From JANQEU01 sp965601455 (GTDB taxonomy: Bacteria; Bacteroidota; Bacteroidia; Cytophagales; Cyclobacteriaceae): 64,000 bases of DNA. The notes beneath the pieces were generated by a model that saw nothing but the letters and a program-made list of their open reading frames with translations, was not told where the DNA came from and searched no databases. The DNA lies in contig OZ271831.1 in the NCBI GenBank assembly GCA_965601455.1, positions 3,410,001-3,474,000 of the forward strand, in the 5' to 3' direction. Position numbers and translations under genes: made by a program. This document shows, in pieces, positions 21,821 through 29,216 of the stretch (positions within the stretch are counted from its first letter, which is position 1; each line of letters opens with the position of its first letter).

Positions 21821-23176
21821 TTATTGCCTCTGAATCACTCCTCTATCGTTCAACTTCATCAGAGAAATCATCGTCTGCGTGCTACCAAAATCAATAGTGG
21901 CTCCAACCATGATGGATCCGGATGAAAGCGTGCAAGTGACAACTCCCTCATCGTTACCGGAAACAAGACCAAAATTTCCTTCAAATTCCTGTTTCTCGAA
22001 ACCAGATGACCCAGTTCTCATGAACATGACTTCCTGATTTTTTCTTTGCGCATTCACATCAATATCGTCATCAAGAACGATATAGTTGGGGTAAGAACCC
22101 ACTACGGCAAGATCTCCTTCTCTCGTAACTGTCACGGAGTTTCCTGCTGCATCAATTCCCCATTTTGATTCAAGAGCTCTAGAAAAAATGAGAGAACCAG
22201 AGTTTTCGTAAAGACCCATGAGAAAGGGAAACTGAGCTTGACCCAAGGTGCTGGTTCCGACAACAGTAAATCCGCCGGAGACCTTAATAACGTCGTTAGG
22301 TTGGTCCATAGAACTGTTTACTCCGTCTATAGATACTCCAAATACCTTGGCGGTAACCTGAGAGGTAGCTAAAGGGTTTAGTACCATAATACCGACATTT
22401 AATCCTGTTCCACCCCCATTGCCAATTTGCTCGGTGCTTCCAATCAATGCGAGATTACCGTCATCAAGTTCGAAAACTGCTATAGCATTATCATCAGAAT
22501 TTCTATATCCATATGATTTTCTAAAGAGAGTGGTATCAGCGGCATAATCTTCCTTGATCAAAAAGTATTGATCTCCGGGATTTCTGGTTAGGTCATTAGC
22601 TTCCGGCAAAGTAGTTCGTCCAACTATTACAATATTTCCATCTGCAGTTTGGGTTATGTCACTTCCGTAAACATTATCTGCTGTAGCACCTGTAGACGAA
22701 TATGGACCCGCCCGAACAGTATCAAATTTTACAACCTCAAGATTATCATCAAAATGTACCCAGTAAATAGCAAATTGTTGTGTCTGACCTGAAATTAGTT
22801 CAGCAAATGATCCAACCACCAAATATCCATCATCGATTTCCTTTATACTCTCTGCGACCTCTTCAGTAACGTAGCTTGAGTCGCCAAGAATGAACTCTCC
22901 TACATCGAAGACTATGGACTGTATTTCATTACCTAGAGAATCAGTTTCAATGATATAAGTGTTTTGGTTTTGACCCGCTTTCGCCTGATCTCCAAGCAGA
23001 ACAACATTCTCAGAGGAGTTGACTATCATATCTTTCAAATGCTGATTTCCTGTTGAACCATAGTATTTGACAAATGTCTCCGGTGGTCTAGGAGATGCTT
23101 CGTCTTCAAAAACACAGGAACCCAGGATGGTAATAAATCCAAGGACAGGAAATACCCAACGTAGTTGCTTAATCAT
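21821..23176 (-). CDS. Outer-membrane-type lipoprotein with beta-propeller-like repeats
   Basis: This 451-residue protein has a lipoprotein signal peptide (residues 1-20) with the lipobox ILGSC and Cys21 as the lipidated residue. The remainder is beta-rich and built of repeats of the style GNIVIVGRTTLP, DGNLALIGSTEQ, GDLAVVGSYPN and ENVVLLGDQAK, spaced about 50-70 residues apart. This resembles the delta-60 or SBBP style of bacterial beta-propellers. The start overlaps the upstream barrel gene's end by 4 bp (ATGA), indicating translational coupling. The giant surface-protein gene begins 108 bp downstream. The context suggests a lipid-anchored partner of the barrel and the giant protein. No enzymatic motif is visible. 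Lipoprotein status is firm, the propeller fold is likely and the role is inferred. Confidence 0.82.
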   Translation of the reverse strand: MIKQLRWVFPVLGFITILGSCVFEDEASPRPPETFVKYYGSTGNQHLKDMIVNSSENVVLLGDQAKAGQNQNTYIIETDSLGNEIQSIVFDVGEFILGDSSYVTEEVAESIKEIDDGYLVVGSFAELISGQTQQFAIYWVHFDDNLEVVKFDTVRAGPYSSTGATADNVYGSDITQTADGNIVIVGRTTLPEANDLTRNPGDQYFLIKEDYAADTTLFRKSYGYRNSDDNAIAVFELDDGNLALIGSTEQIGNGGGTGLNVGIMVLNPLATSQVTAKVFGVSIDGVNSSMDQPNDVIKVSGGFTVVGTSTLGQAQFPFLMGLYENSGSLIFSRALESKWGIDAAGNSVTVTREGDLAVVGSYPNYIVLDDDIDVNAQRKNQEVMFMRTGSSGFEKQEFEGNFGLVSGNDEGVVTCTLSSGSIMVGATIDFGSTQTMISLMKLNDRGVIQRQ

Positions 23177-24300
23177 CTAAATTCCTTCAGTTTTTTAGGA
23201 CTGTATACCGAGTAAGTATATCCCAGTGAAAAAGATAAAAGATCCAGAGCTAAATCATCCTCAACAAATCCGAGATCATAGGTAAGAAACTGGTTTCCAT
23301 TCCATCGATTATCGGAGTTGATATAGTTAACCAACCCTCTGTCGTAACGAACCTCCAAAGTCAAAAAGTGTGTAGCCACTCTTAACTTCACCCCAACCGC
23401 GGCGATGGCAGAAACGTTGTTAATGTTAACCAGGTCCAAATCTGTTAGATTGTTGTTCGTTGCCAAAGAAAAAGCAGTACCCCCACGACGGGTTGCTCCA
23501 ATATATTCAGCATTCAATAAGCGATCATAGGACATCCCCAACGTAACATAAGGTATTGCTCCATCATCGCTGAAGTATCGAAAGTTATATCGTGCATACA
23601 ATGGAAATCTGAAGTTCAATTGCCTGTTCTTGATGTAAGAAATGAGTGTTGGATCTCCCGAATCATTTAGCCCAACGTAGCTATCCACATCGTATTCAGA
23701 TCTTCTAAGATTGAAACCCGTACCGATTTCAATTCCATACCATAAATGTCTTTCTGCGGTAAGCTCTGCCCAATAACCAATACCAAGATTCCCATTTGGC
23801 GAGGCTTCTCCAGGTCCATTGCCATTTCCATTATAGACTTTTTTGACTTGAGCCGTATTTGCGGGATTAAATGTCTCAATCACATTCGGGTAGGACTTAT
23901 TTACCCCTATTCTAGCTGCCACACGAAATATGGGTTTCGTTCGAAACTTCTCATACAAAAAGTACAGCTCTGCAGGGTCCGATAAAGGGTTAAGCCGATG
24001 TTCTTTATCGGCTTTTAAAAGGTTTACTAAGGATGCTTCCGCTTGAGGTTCATCATCAATGAAAATATAAACCTTAGTAATTAGTTTATGTGCTCTAATC
24101 CTTTCTTCTTTTGTAAATCCACCCTCCTTTTGGGGTAGATCAAATCCTCCTTGTAACCTTTCAGGAATTCCCGTCAAACGACCTTCTTCATAATTCCGCT
24201 CTTCATTAGCCAAACGCTGAGCCCATGTCTGTCCATATGTATTAATGACCAGACCAAGGCTTAGGAAAAGGAATGTTATGTATAATATGTTTCTTCGCAA
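23173..24300 (-). CDS. Outer-membrane beta-barrel protein with helical N-terminal periplasmic domain
   Basis: This 375-residue protein has a signal peptide at residues 1-23 (…NTYGQ). Residues about 25-120 are helical and TPR-like, including TKEERIRAHKLITKVYIFID, DEPQAEASLVNLLKAD and the DPAELYFLYEKFRT motif. From about residue 122 (FRVAARIGVN) to the end, alternating polar and hydrophobic strands look like a beta-barrel of roughly 10-12 strands, with aromatic girdle residues such as ALDLLSFSLGYTYSVY near the C-terminus. A small helical head leading into a barrel is a pattern I associate with Bacteroidota outer-membrane proteins. The gene starts 41 bp after the STAND gene and overlaps the lipoprotein gene by 4 bp, so it is part of the same block. 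It probably sits in the outer membrane with its head in the periplasm. Confidence 0.83.
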   Translation of the reverse strand: MRRNILYITFLFLSLGLVINTYGQTWAQRLANEERNYEEGRLTGIPERLQGGFDLPQKEGGFTKEERIRAHKLITKVYIFIDDEPQAEASLVNLLKADKEHRLNPLSDPAELYFLYEKFRTKPIFRVAARIGVNKSYPNVIETFNPANTAQVKKVYNGNGNGPGEASPNGNLGIGYWAELTAERHLWYGIEIGTGFNLRRSEYDVDSYVGLNDSGDPTLISYIKNRQLNFRFPLYARYNFRYFSDDGAIPYVTLGMSYDRLLNAEYIGATRRGGTAFSLATNNNLTDLDLVNINNVSAIAAVGVKLRVATHFLTLEVRYDRGLVNYINSDNRWNGNQFLTYDLGFVEDDLALDLLSFSLGYTYSVYSPKKLKEFR

Positions 24301-24341
24301 GGGATCTTAAAGGTTATGAGCGTTACTTGAACAGAATTTCA

Positions 24342-27300
24342 CTAATTCTCCTCTGGTTTAGGTTTAGGTTTTCCTTGACATGTTGCTGCCCACTCGATGT
24401 CATTAATATCTGCAACAAACTGTCTCCATTCAATATCTGACATATTCCTTGTTAGGTACCCGCACATCTGATCAACCATATTATCAGGTTTAGTGGGGAA
24501 GTACCGAATAAGACCATCGGCGCATGCGGTCATTAGGCCTTTACCATCAGGGTGAAAATCCAAATCCCATACCCAATCGGTGTGGTCATCGAAAACCGTA
24601 GGTAAGTCAAAAATATTGTTAGGATCCATGTCCCACATTCTTGCCGACTTGTCATTACTTGATGCTGCTACCAGTCTATCATCCGGACTGAATTCAACGT
24701 GTGTAACTGGTGAGGTAAATCCAACTAATTCAGGGCCATATTGCTGCTTATTAACCATGTCCCAGATAACCACATATCCGTAACCATTGTTGAAGTTAAA
24801 GCCTCCAATCGCAATGAACTGACCTGATTTACTGAAAGTCAAATCTCTTACCGGACGTTCATCTTGATTCTTCCTGTAAATAGCACCTTGACTTTGATCA
24901 GGACCAGCTCCAAGATCTATTAGGAAAACCTCCCCTCTTGTTGAACCGGCGGCTAAAGTCTTGCCATCTGGTGAAATGGCTAGGGACTGCACCTTAGATG
25001 AAACCAGGGATATTTCCGTAACTGAACCCGTGGCAAGATCCGTTCTAAGAATTTCTCTATCGGCACCGACAGAGATAAACCCGGTGTTGTCAGGAGTGAA
25101 TACCAAGTCATAAATCGCCCCTCTGTGAGATTGAATTCGTTGAGGTTCACTATTAGGTTTTGTAAGATCGAAAAGATCAATTTCATCCCTATTCGTGGCA
25201 AGAGCTAACCAGCGATCGTTTGGACTCACGTTAACCACTCGATCCACAGCGTCACTTCGATAAATCTCCTGGAACTCCCGTGTCTCAACATCCCAACCCA
25301 AAAGTCTTCCATCCCCTCCAGCAGAAAACATTCTAGATCCATCTACTGAGAACGAAACGGAACGAACTGCAACTTGCTTGTCAAAGTTGTTGAGTGGTTT
25401 ATGACCATGATACTGATTTAGGATCGAGTCTCCGATGGTTTTAGCACCTTCGTCTCCAATCAGTGGATTCTGAGCTAAAATCGATGCTCCAATAAGGCCC
25501 TGAAGACCGTAATAAGCACCTGAATAAATATCTCCATTATATTCCTTTTCCGGGAATTTATAATCCTGATAGAAATCGTATCCTTGCTTGGCAACGAGGG
25601 CTTTCAATTCGGGGTCAGTTCTCACTTCTTTCGCCTTGATGGCCATGGACTGTGCAACTGCCTGATACCTTAATCGTTCGGCCTTTATCCTTTCGTCAAC
25701 TGCAATCCTTTCCTGACGAATGGCCTCCTTCTCGTTTTCTTCGGCCAATTGACGTTGCTCCTCAGCAATCTCAGTTGCTTCTTCAGCCAGATTTCTCTGA
25801 CGGTTTGCTTCTTCAGCATTCAATACAGCCTGGGCTCTTGCAATATCTGCTAACCTTCTTTCTTCATCCGCTCTATCTCTTTCTTGTTCAGCCACCCTCT
25901 GTTGTTTCTCGGCCTCGGCCTGTGCTCGTCTTGCAAGGGTGGCCTGTTCGATTGCTTTTTCTTCCTGTAATCTAGCCTCAGCCGCATTCTCCTCTGCACG
26001 CACTCGCTCCTCTTCTGCATAACCCGCCTGAATCTGGGCATACACAACTAAGAATATACAAACCATTGCTACCGCACCAGCAATTATTGCAAACGTTCGA
26101 ACGAACTGTACTTTTCTTTTCTGAAGGAGGATTTTGTTAGCCTGTTCAGTTTCATAAGCCTTGACGGACGTGTCAAGGAATATCATAGTCCGTTCGTACG
26201 CTTCGTTGTAGCGAGAACCCCAAACGAATGTTGGCTTGTTCTCTTCCCTCCAGTTTATTGCTAGCTGTAGATCAGGCATCTTCCATAAGCTGGCTTTGCC
26301 TTCTTGGAATTTAGTTGCTGCATCTGAGAGCTTCATATACATCTCAGCTGCTCTAGCTTCTTCATCAAGCCATAATTTCAACCGGTCCCAGATCCTCATT
26401 AAACTTTCATGAGAGATATCAATTACAGTATCCGATTCTAATCTTACTCCATGTGGAGGCATCAATAAAGACCTTCCTGGTTCTCTAAATCGATCAACAA
26501 CCCGCTCCACTTCGTCCTCTGACACCCCGGCTATTGCAGCTATCGTGCTCAACTTTGAAGGTCTTCTAATTCCTTGATTTTCAGCGCCTTTCTCGGTCAA
26601 GGATTTAAACATCACCTCACAAATCTCTTTCTCACGCTTGCTTAGCAAATCGTATGCTTCATTCGCGTGCATGGATAAGGCTTCCCTAAGTGTACCTATA
26701 GCATTGTAATGCCTCAAGTCCATGGGTTCACTTTCCTTTCGGTGTTCCACCCAATAACCCCAAGTTCTCATTAAGGCATGCTGAAGAATAGGTAACTGAT
26801 CAGGATTGTCTCCGAGGTCATTGAGCAATTGCTGAGTGAGTCTTGGGGATATTTTACCACCACCAACTGCAACTGGTCCCTCGATGATCATTCTTTTCTG
26901 ATCACGTGTCATTTGAGGAATCAGGTAGTGAGAATCGTTGATCATTTGAGTTAGATCCGGGTATTTTGCGCATTCCCCAATGAAATCTGATCTCATCGTA
27001 AGGGCAACGTAAATTGGAGAGTCCCTTTGTGAGGAAGCTTCCAGCAGAAGATTTACAAAAGCTGCTGCTTCATTTTGATCAGAGCTTTGTGCCTCTAATC
27101 GCGAAAACCTGAATAGCTCCTCAAACTGGTCGACCAATACCAGTACATTTTGGAACTCATCAGTTTTCAATTGCTTTATCACTTCGACTAAACCCAAGGA
27201 GGAACTTCTCAATACTGTACCAATGATAGTTTTCTTAATGAGCTTATCTTCTTCAGAAAGAGCTTGATATTCCTGATCTTTCACCAATAATGCTTCGGCA

Positions 27301-27626
27301 AGATTGTCGATTGGGCCCCCTCCGGGTCTGCAGGTCACAACGCGCCAGTTAGAACCTGCTTGCGTCATGAACCCCCCATGTAAGGTTGGTATCAAACCAC
27401 AGTAAACAAAAGAGGATTTACCACTACCGGAGGCTCCAAGGATTCCGACAAAATGATTGTCGGAAAGTTTTGCCAGTGCTTCGTCACTTTGTCCCTCTCG
27501 TCCAAAGAAAAGATGGCTCTCTTCAACACCAAATGGTCTCAGTCCTGGAAACGGATTAACCAGTTCCGTAATGTCAATATTGTCATTACCTGAACCTTGC
27601 TTTAGATCAATATTTTGGTCGCTCAT
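24342..27626 (-). CDS. STAND-type NTPase with transmembrane helix, coiled coil and WD40 propeller
   Basis: This protein has 1,094 residues. Residues about 24-430 form a STAND NTPase module: it begins NPFPGLRPFGVEESHLFFGRE, with Walker A GASGSGKSS (64-72) and Walker B VLVLVDQFEE (161-170), followed by a winged-helix region ending DISHESLMRIWDRL (403-415). A single transmembrane helix spans about 511-530. It is preceded by the basic QKRKVQFVR and followed by the acidic AEEERVRAEE, which by the positive-inside rule places the NTPase in the cytoplasm and the C-terminal half in the periplasm. Residues about 535-665 are a long Ala/Glu/Arg-rich coiled coil. Residues about 745-1060 are WD40 repeats (FSVDGSRMFSAGGDGRLLGWD, SPDDRLVAASSNDKSARMWD). 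STAND proteins act as nucleotide-dependent oligomerising switches. The gene starts 2 bp after the TIR-like gene, so the two are surely co-transcribed. Confidence 0.93.
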   Translation of the reverse strand: MSDQNIDLKQGSGNDNIDITELVNPFPGLRPFGVEESHLFFGREGQSDEALAKLSDNHFVGILGASGSGKSSFVYCGLIPTLHGGFMTQAGSNWRVVTCRPGGGPIDNLAEALLVKDQEYQALSEEDKLIKKTIIGTVLRSSSLGLVEVIKQLKTDEFQNVLVLVDQFEELFRFSRLEAQSSDQNEAAAFVNLLLEASSQRDSPIYVALTMRSDFIGECAKYPDLTQMINDSHYLIPQMTRDQKRMIIEGPVAVGGGKISPRLTQQLLNDLGDNPDQLPILQHALMRTWGYWVEHRKESEPMDLRHYNAIGTLREALSMHANEAYDLLSKREKEICEVMFKSLTEKGAENQGIRRPSKLSTIAAIAGVSEDEVERVVDRFREPGRSLLMPPHGVRLESDTVIDISHESLMRIWDRLKLWLDEEARAAEMYMKLSDAATKFQEGKASLWKMPDLQLAINWREENKPTFVWGSRYNEAYERTMIFLDTSVKAYETEQANKILLQKRKVQFVRTFAIIAGAVAMVCIFLVVYAQIQAGYAEEERVRAEENAAEARLQEEKAIEQATLARRAQAEAEKQQRVAEQERDRADEERRLADIARAQAVLNAEEANRQRNLAEEATEIAEEQRQLAEENEKEAIRQERIAVDERIKAERLRYQAVAQSMAIKAKEVRTDPELKALVAKQGYDFYQDYKFPEKEYNGDIYSGAYYGLQGLIGASILAQNPLIGDEGAKTIGDSILNQYHGHKPLNNFDKQVAVRSVSFSVDGSRMFSAGGDGRLLGWDVETREFQEIYRSDAVDRVVNVSPNDRWLALATNRDEIDLFDLTKPNSEPQRIQSHRGAIYDLVFTPDNTGFISVGADREILRTDLATGSVTEISLVSSKVQSLAISPDGKTLAAGSTRGEVFLIDLGAGPDQSQGAIYRKNQDERPVRDLTFSKSGQFIAIGGFNFNNGYGYVVIWDMVNKQQYGPELVGFTSPVTHVEFSPDDRLVAASSNDKSARMWDMDPNNIFDLPTVFDDHTDWVWDLDFHPDGKGLMTACADGLIRYFPTKPDNMVDQMCGYLTRNMSDIEWRQFVADINDIEWAATCQGKPKPKPEEN

Positions 27627-27628
27627 GA

Positions 27629-29128
27629 TCAGTCAGTTAGTTTAGATAAAAAGGGCTTGAGTTGATCCGGTTTAAATTTTCCGGCATTACCAAGCACTAT
27701 TGTCTTATTTTTCTCAAATTCTTCAGTATTAACTTCTTTCTCTCCTTCAATGTAAACCGCTTTGGCTCTTAAAGGCTTCTCCCTACCAAATCCGGGAGCC
27801 TTCATGAGGTCAAATTGCTTTGTTTTTATCCACTCATGTGTAGCCTTGCCGTAGTATATTATGGACCCATCACATCTTCTTAAATTTTCGTGGTGGACGT
27901 ACCTTATATCAACAAGTTCCCCTTCATAATTTGGCCTTAGGACTTTGAATCCTTGTTTTGATAAAAAGTCATCGATGTCATTTGCTGAATCAAGATCCAT
28001 CTGATCAGCGATCAAATAAATAACTTTTACTCCTTCCTCATCCTTATCATCATATCCTTTGACGTCCCTTTTCACATGAAATCTTCCGCCCGTCAATAAC
28101 TCCTCCCTGATAATACTCTTAAGCTCTTGTAGCTGTATTTGGAGGACTTCCGCCTCTTCAACCATGGCGGCACCCCCTTTTATGTCTTCAATAAAAATCT
28201 TCTGTCGTTCGCTCACATTAAGCAAGTCCGGAGATAACCAAACCAAACGACTAAATGGCATGTCATTACCGTTCTTCTTATTGTATTCGGACATGTCAAG
28301 CGTATGGTCCTGTGCTATAAGATTCTGAATATCAACAATTGATTTGTCCGAACCCGCAGGTTTGTATCCATAGTCCTCTCCGATAAGATGTATTGACATC
28401 CTGGAGTTGGCCAGATCCTCTTTAATAGATTTCTCTAACTCGTCAAGGTCTTTTGGCAGACTGCGGTTTGGAAGCACTTCATAACCATGACTTTTTAATT
28501 CCCTTTTCAGAACGTCTCTTTGAGTAAGAAGGTCCATTCCTGTGCTGGCGAGATAAACCGTTTTGTTCCGATCAACTTTTGTTTTCTTCTTTTTAGCTGA
28601 TTTTTGGGAATCTTCGTCAAGGATGTGCGAGATATCGTAAGCGATATCAACTAATTTCATCCAAAAACCTTGTTCCGTTTCGCCTCCAAAGAACCGTCTA
28701 TATTCATCGGAAATACCAGTTTGAGGATCTACATAAAAGAAGTCGTAACTAATCAGATCGACAAAGTCAGGAAAAACCACTTCGACATCAATCTGATTTT
28801 TCACCACCATCATCAATCGAGGTACATCTCCTACTTTAAGGCTTTTATCTTTCTGAAGACCCTTCGCCCACTCAGTTATTGTCTTCAGTGACTGATCGTT
28901 CACGATTGACTCACTTACAATCGGCATAACCGCGCACGCATTATCTAACAAACTTCCGGTAAGGTCGGAAGCTTTGACAAGTTGTACTTCAGGATGTCCC
29001 TTCGTTATCTGAGAAAGGAGCGTTGTCAGGAATTTATGAAAATTCGTGACCCATCCTTTAAAGCCTTTGTCATCAGATTGATTATCCTGATCAACAAAAA
29101 CTAGCAGTATGTCCGTTTTATTATCCAT
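27629..29128 (-). CDS. Cytoplasmic protein with three TIR-like/DUF4062-like modules
   Basis: This 499-residue protein has no signal peptide or membrane segment. Three alpha/beta modules are visible. Residues about 5-165 begin DILLVFVDQD. Residues 189-345 begin TVYLASTGMDLLTQRDVLKR and continue with GYEVLPNRSLP and SIHLIGEDYG, the form seen in DUF4062/TIR-like proteins found with STAND ATPases. Residues 366-499 begin GVKVIYLIADQMD and include the CDGSIIYYGKA strand-loop. A Lys-rich linker (about 176-186) separates the first two modules. TIR domains act as NAD-consuming enzymes or as adaptor modules; I cannot assign a catalytic glutamate with confidence, so enzyme activity is unproven. The gene is 2 bp upstream of the STAND gene, which suggests that the two act together as switch and effector or as switch and adaptor. 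It is the first gene of the tightly spaced block. Confidence 0.82.
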   Translation of the reverse strand: MDNKTDILLVFVDQDNQSDDKGFKGWVTNFHKFLTTLLSQITKGHPEVQLVKASDLTGSLLDNACAVMPIVSESIVNDQSLKTITEWAKGLQKDKSLKVGDVPRLMMVVKNQIDVEVVFPDFVDLISYDFFYVDPQTGISDEYRRFFGGETEQGFWMKLVDIAYDISHILDEDSQKSAKKKKTKVDRNKTVYLASTGMDLLTQRDVLKRELKSHGYEVLPNRSLPKDLDELEKSIKEDLANSRMSIHLIGEDYGYKPAGSDKSIVDIQNLIAQDHTLDMSEYNKKNGNDMPFSRLVWLSPDLLNVSERQKIFIEDIKGGAAMVEEAEVLQIQLQELKSIIREELLTGGRFHVKRDVKGYDDKDEEGVKVIYLIADQMDLDSANDIDDFLSKQGFKVLRPNYEGELVDIRYVHHENLRRCDGSIIYYGKATHEWIKTKQFDLMKAPGFGREKPLRAKAVYIEGEKEVNTEEFEKNKTIVLGNAGKFKPDQLKPFLSKLTD

Positions 29129-29140
29129 TTGGTTAAGCCG

Positions 29141-29177
29141 GGTGAAGCTAGACTTTTAAAAAAAAGCTTTTTTCACC
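29141..29177 (-). promoter_or_regulatory. Possible leader hairpin before the TIR-like gene
   Basis: GGTGAA+GCT (29141-29149) and AGC (29165-29167) with TTCACC (29172-29177) can pair to form an imperfect hairpin, with a T-run bulge on one side. It ends 12 bp before the ATG at 29128. It could be a leader structure or a weak terminator and attenuator for the upstream membrane-protein transcript. Confidence 0.25.
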
Positions 29178-29183
29178 TAAAAA

Positions 29184-29216
29184 AAAACATAATTTTTCTA
29201 ACTGTCTTATTATCAA
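29184..29216 (-). promoter_or_regulatory. Possible Bacteroidota-type promoter for the TIR-like/STAND block
   Basis: On the reverse strand TATGTTTT (29191-29184) matches TAnnTTTG at seven of eight positions, counting the two free positions. A TTG (29216-29214) lies 22 bp upstream of it, slightly longer than the usual spacing. This would start transcription in the short gap after the 29213 stop and allow the block to be expressed separately from the upstream gene. Confidence 0.25.

Noticed and set aside
24342..29128. A standard TIR/STAND anti-phage defence island
   Set aside because: No other defence genes, integrase or mobile-element signs are nearby, and the two genes are tied to envelope genes instead; defence remains possible but is not shown.
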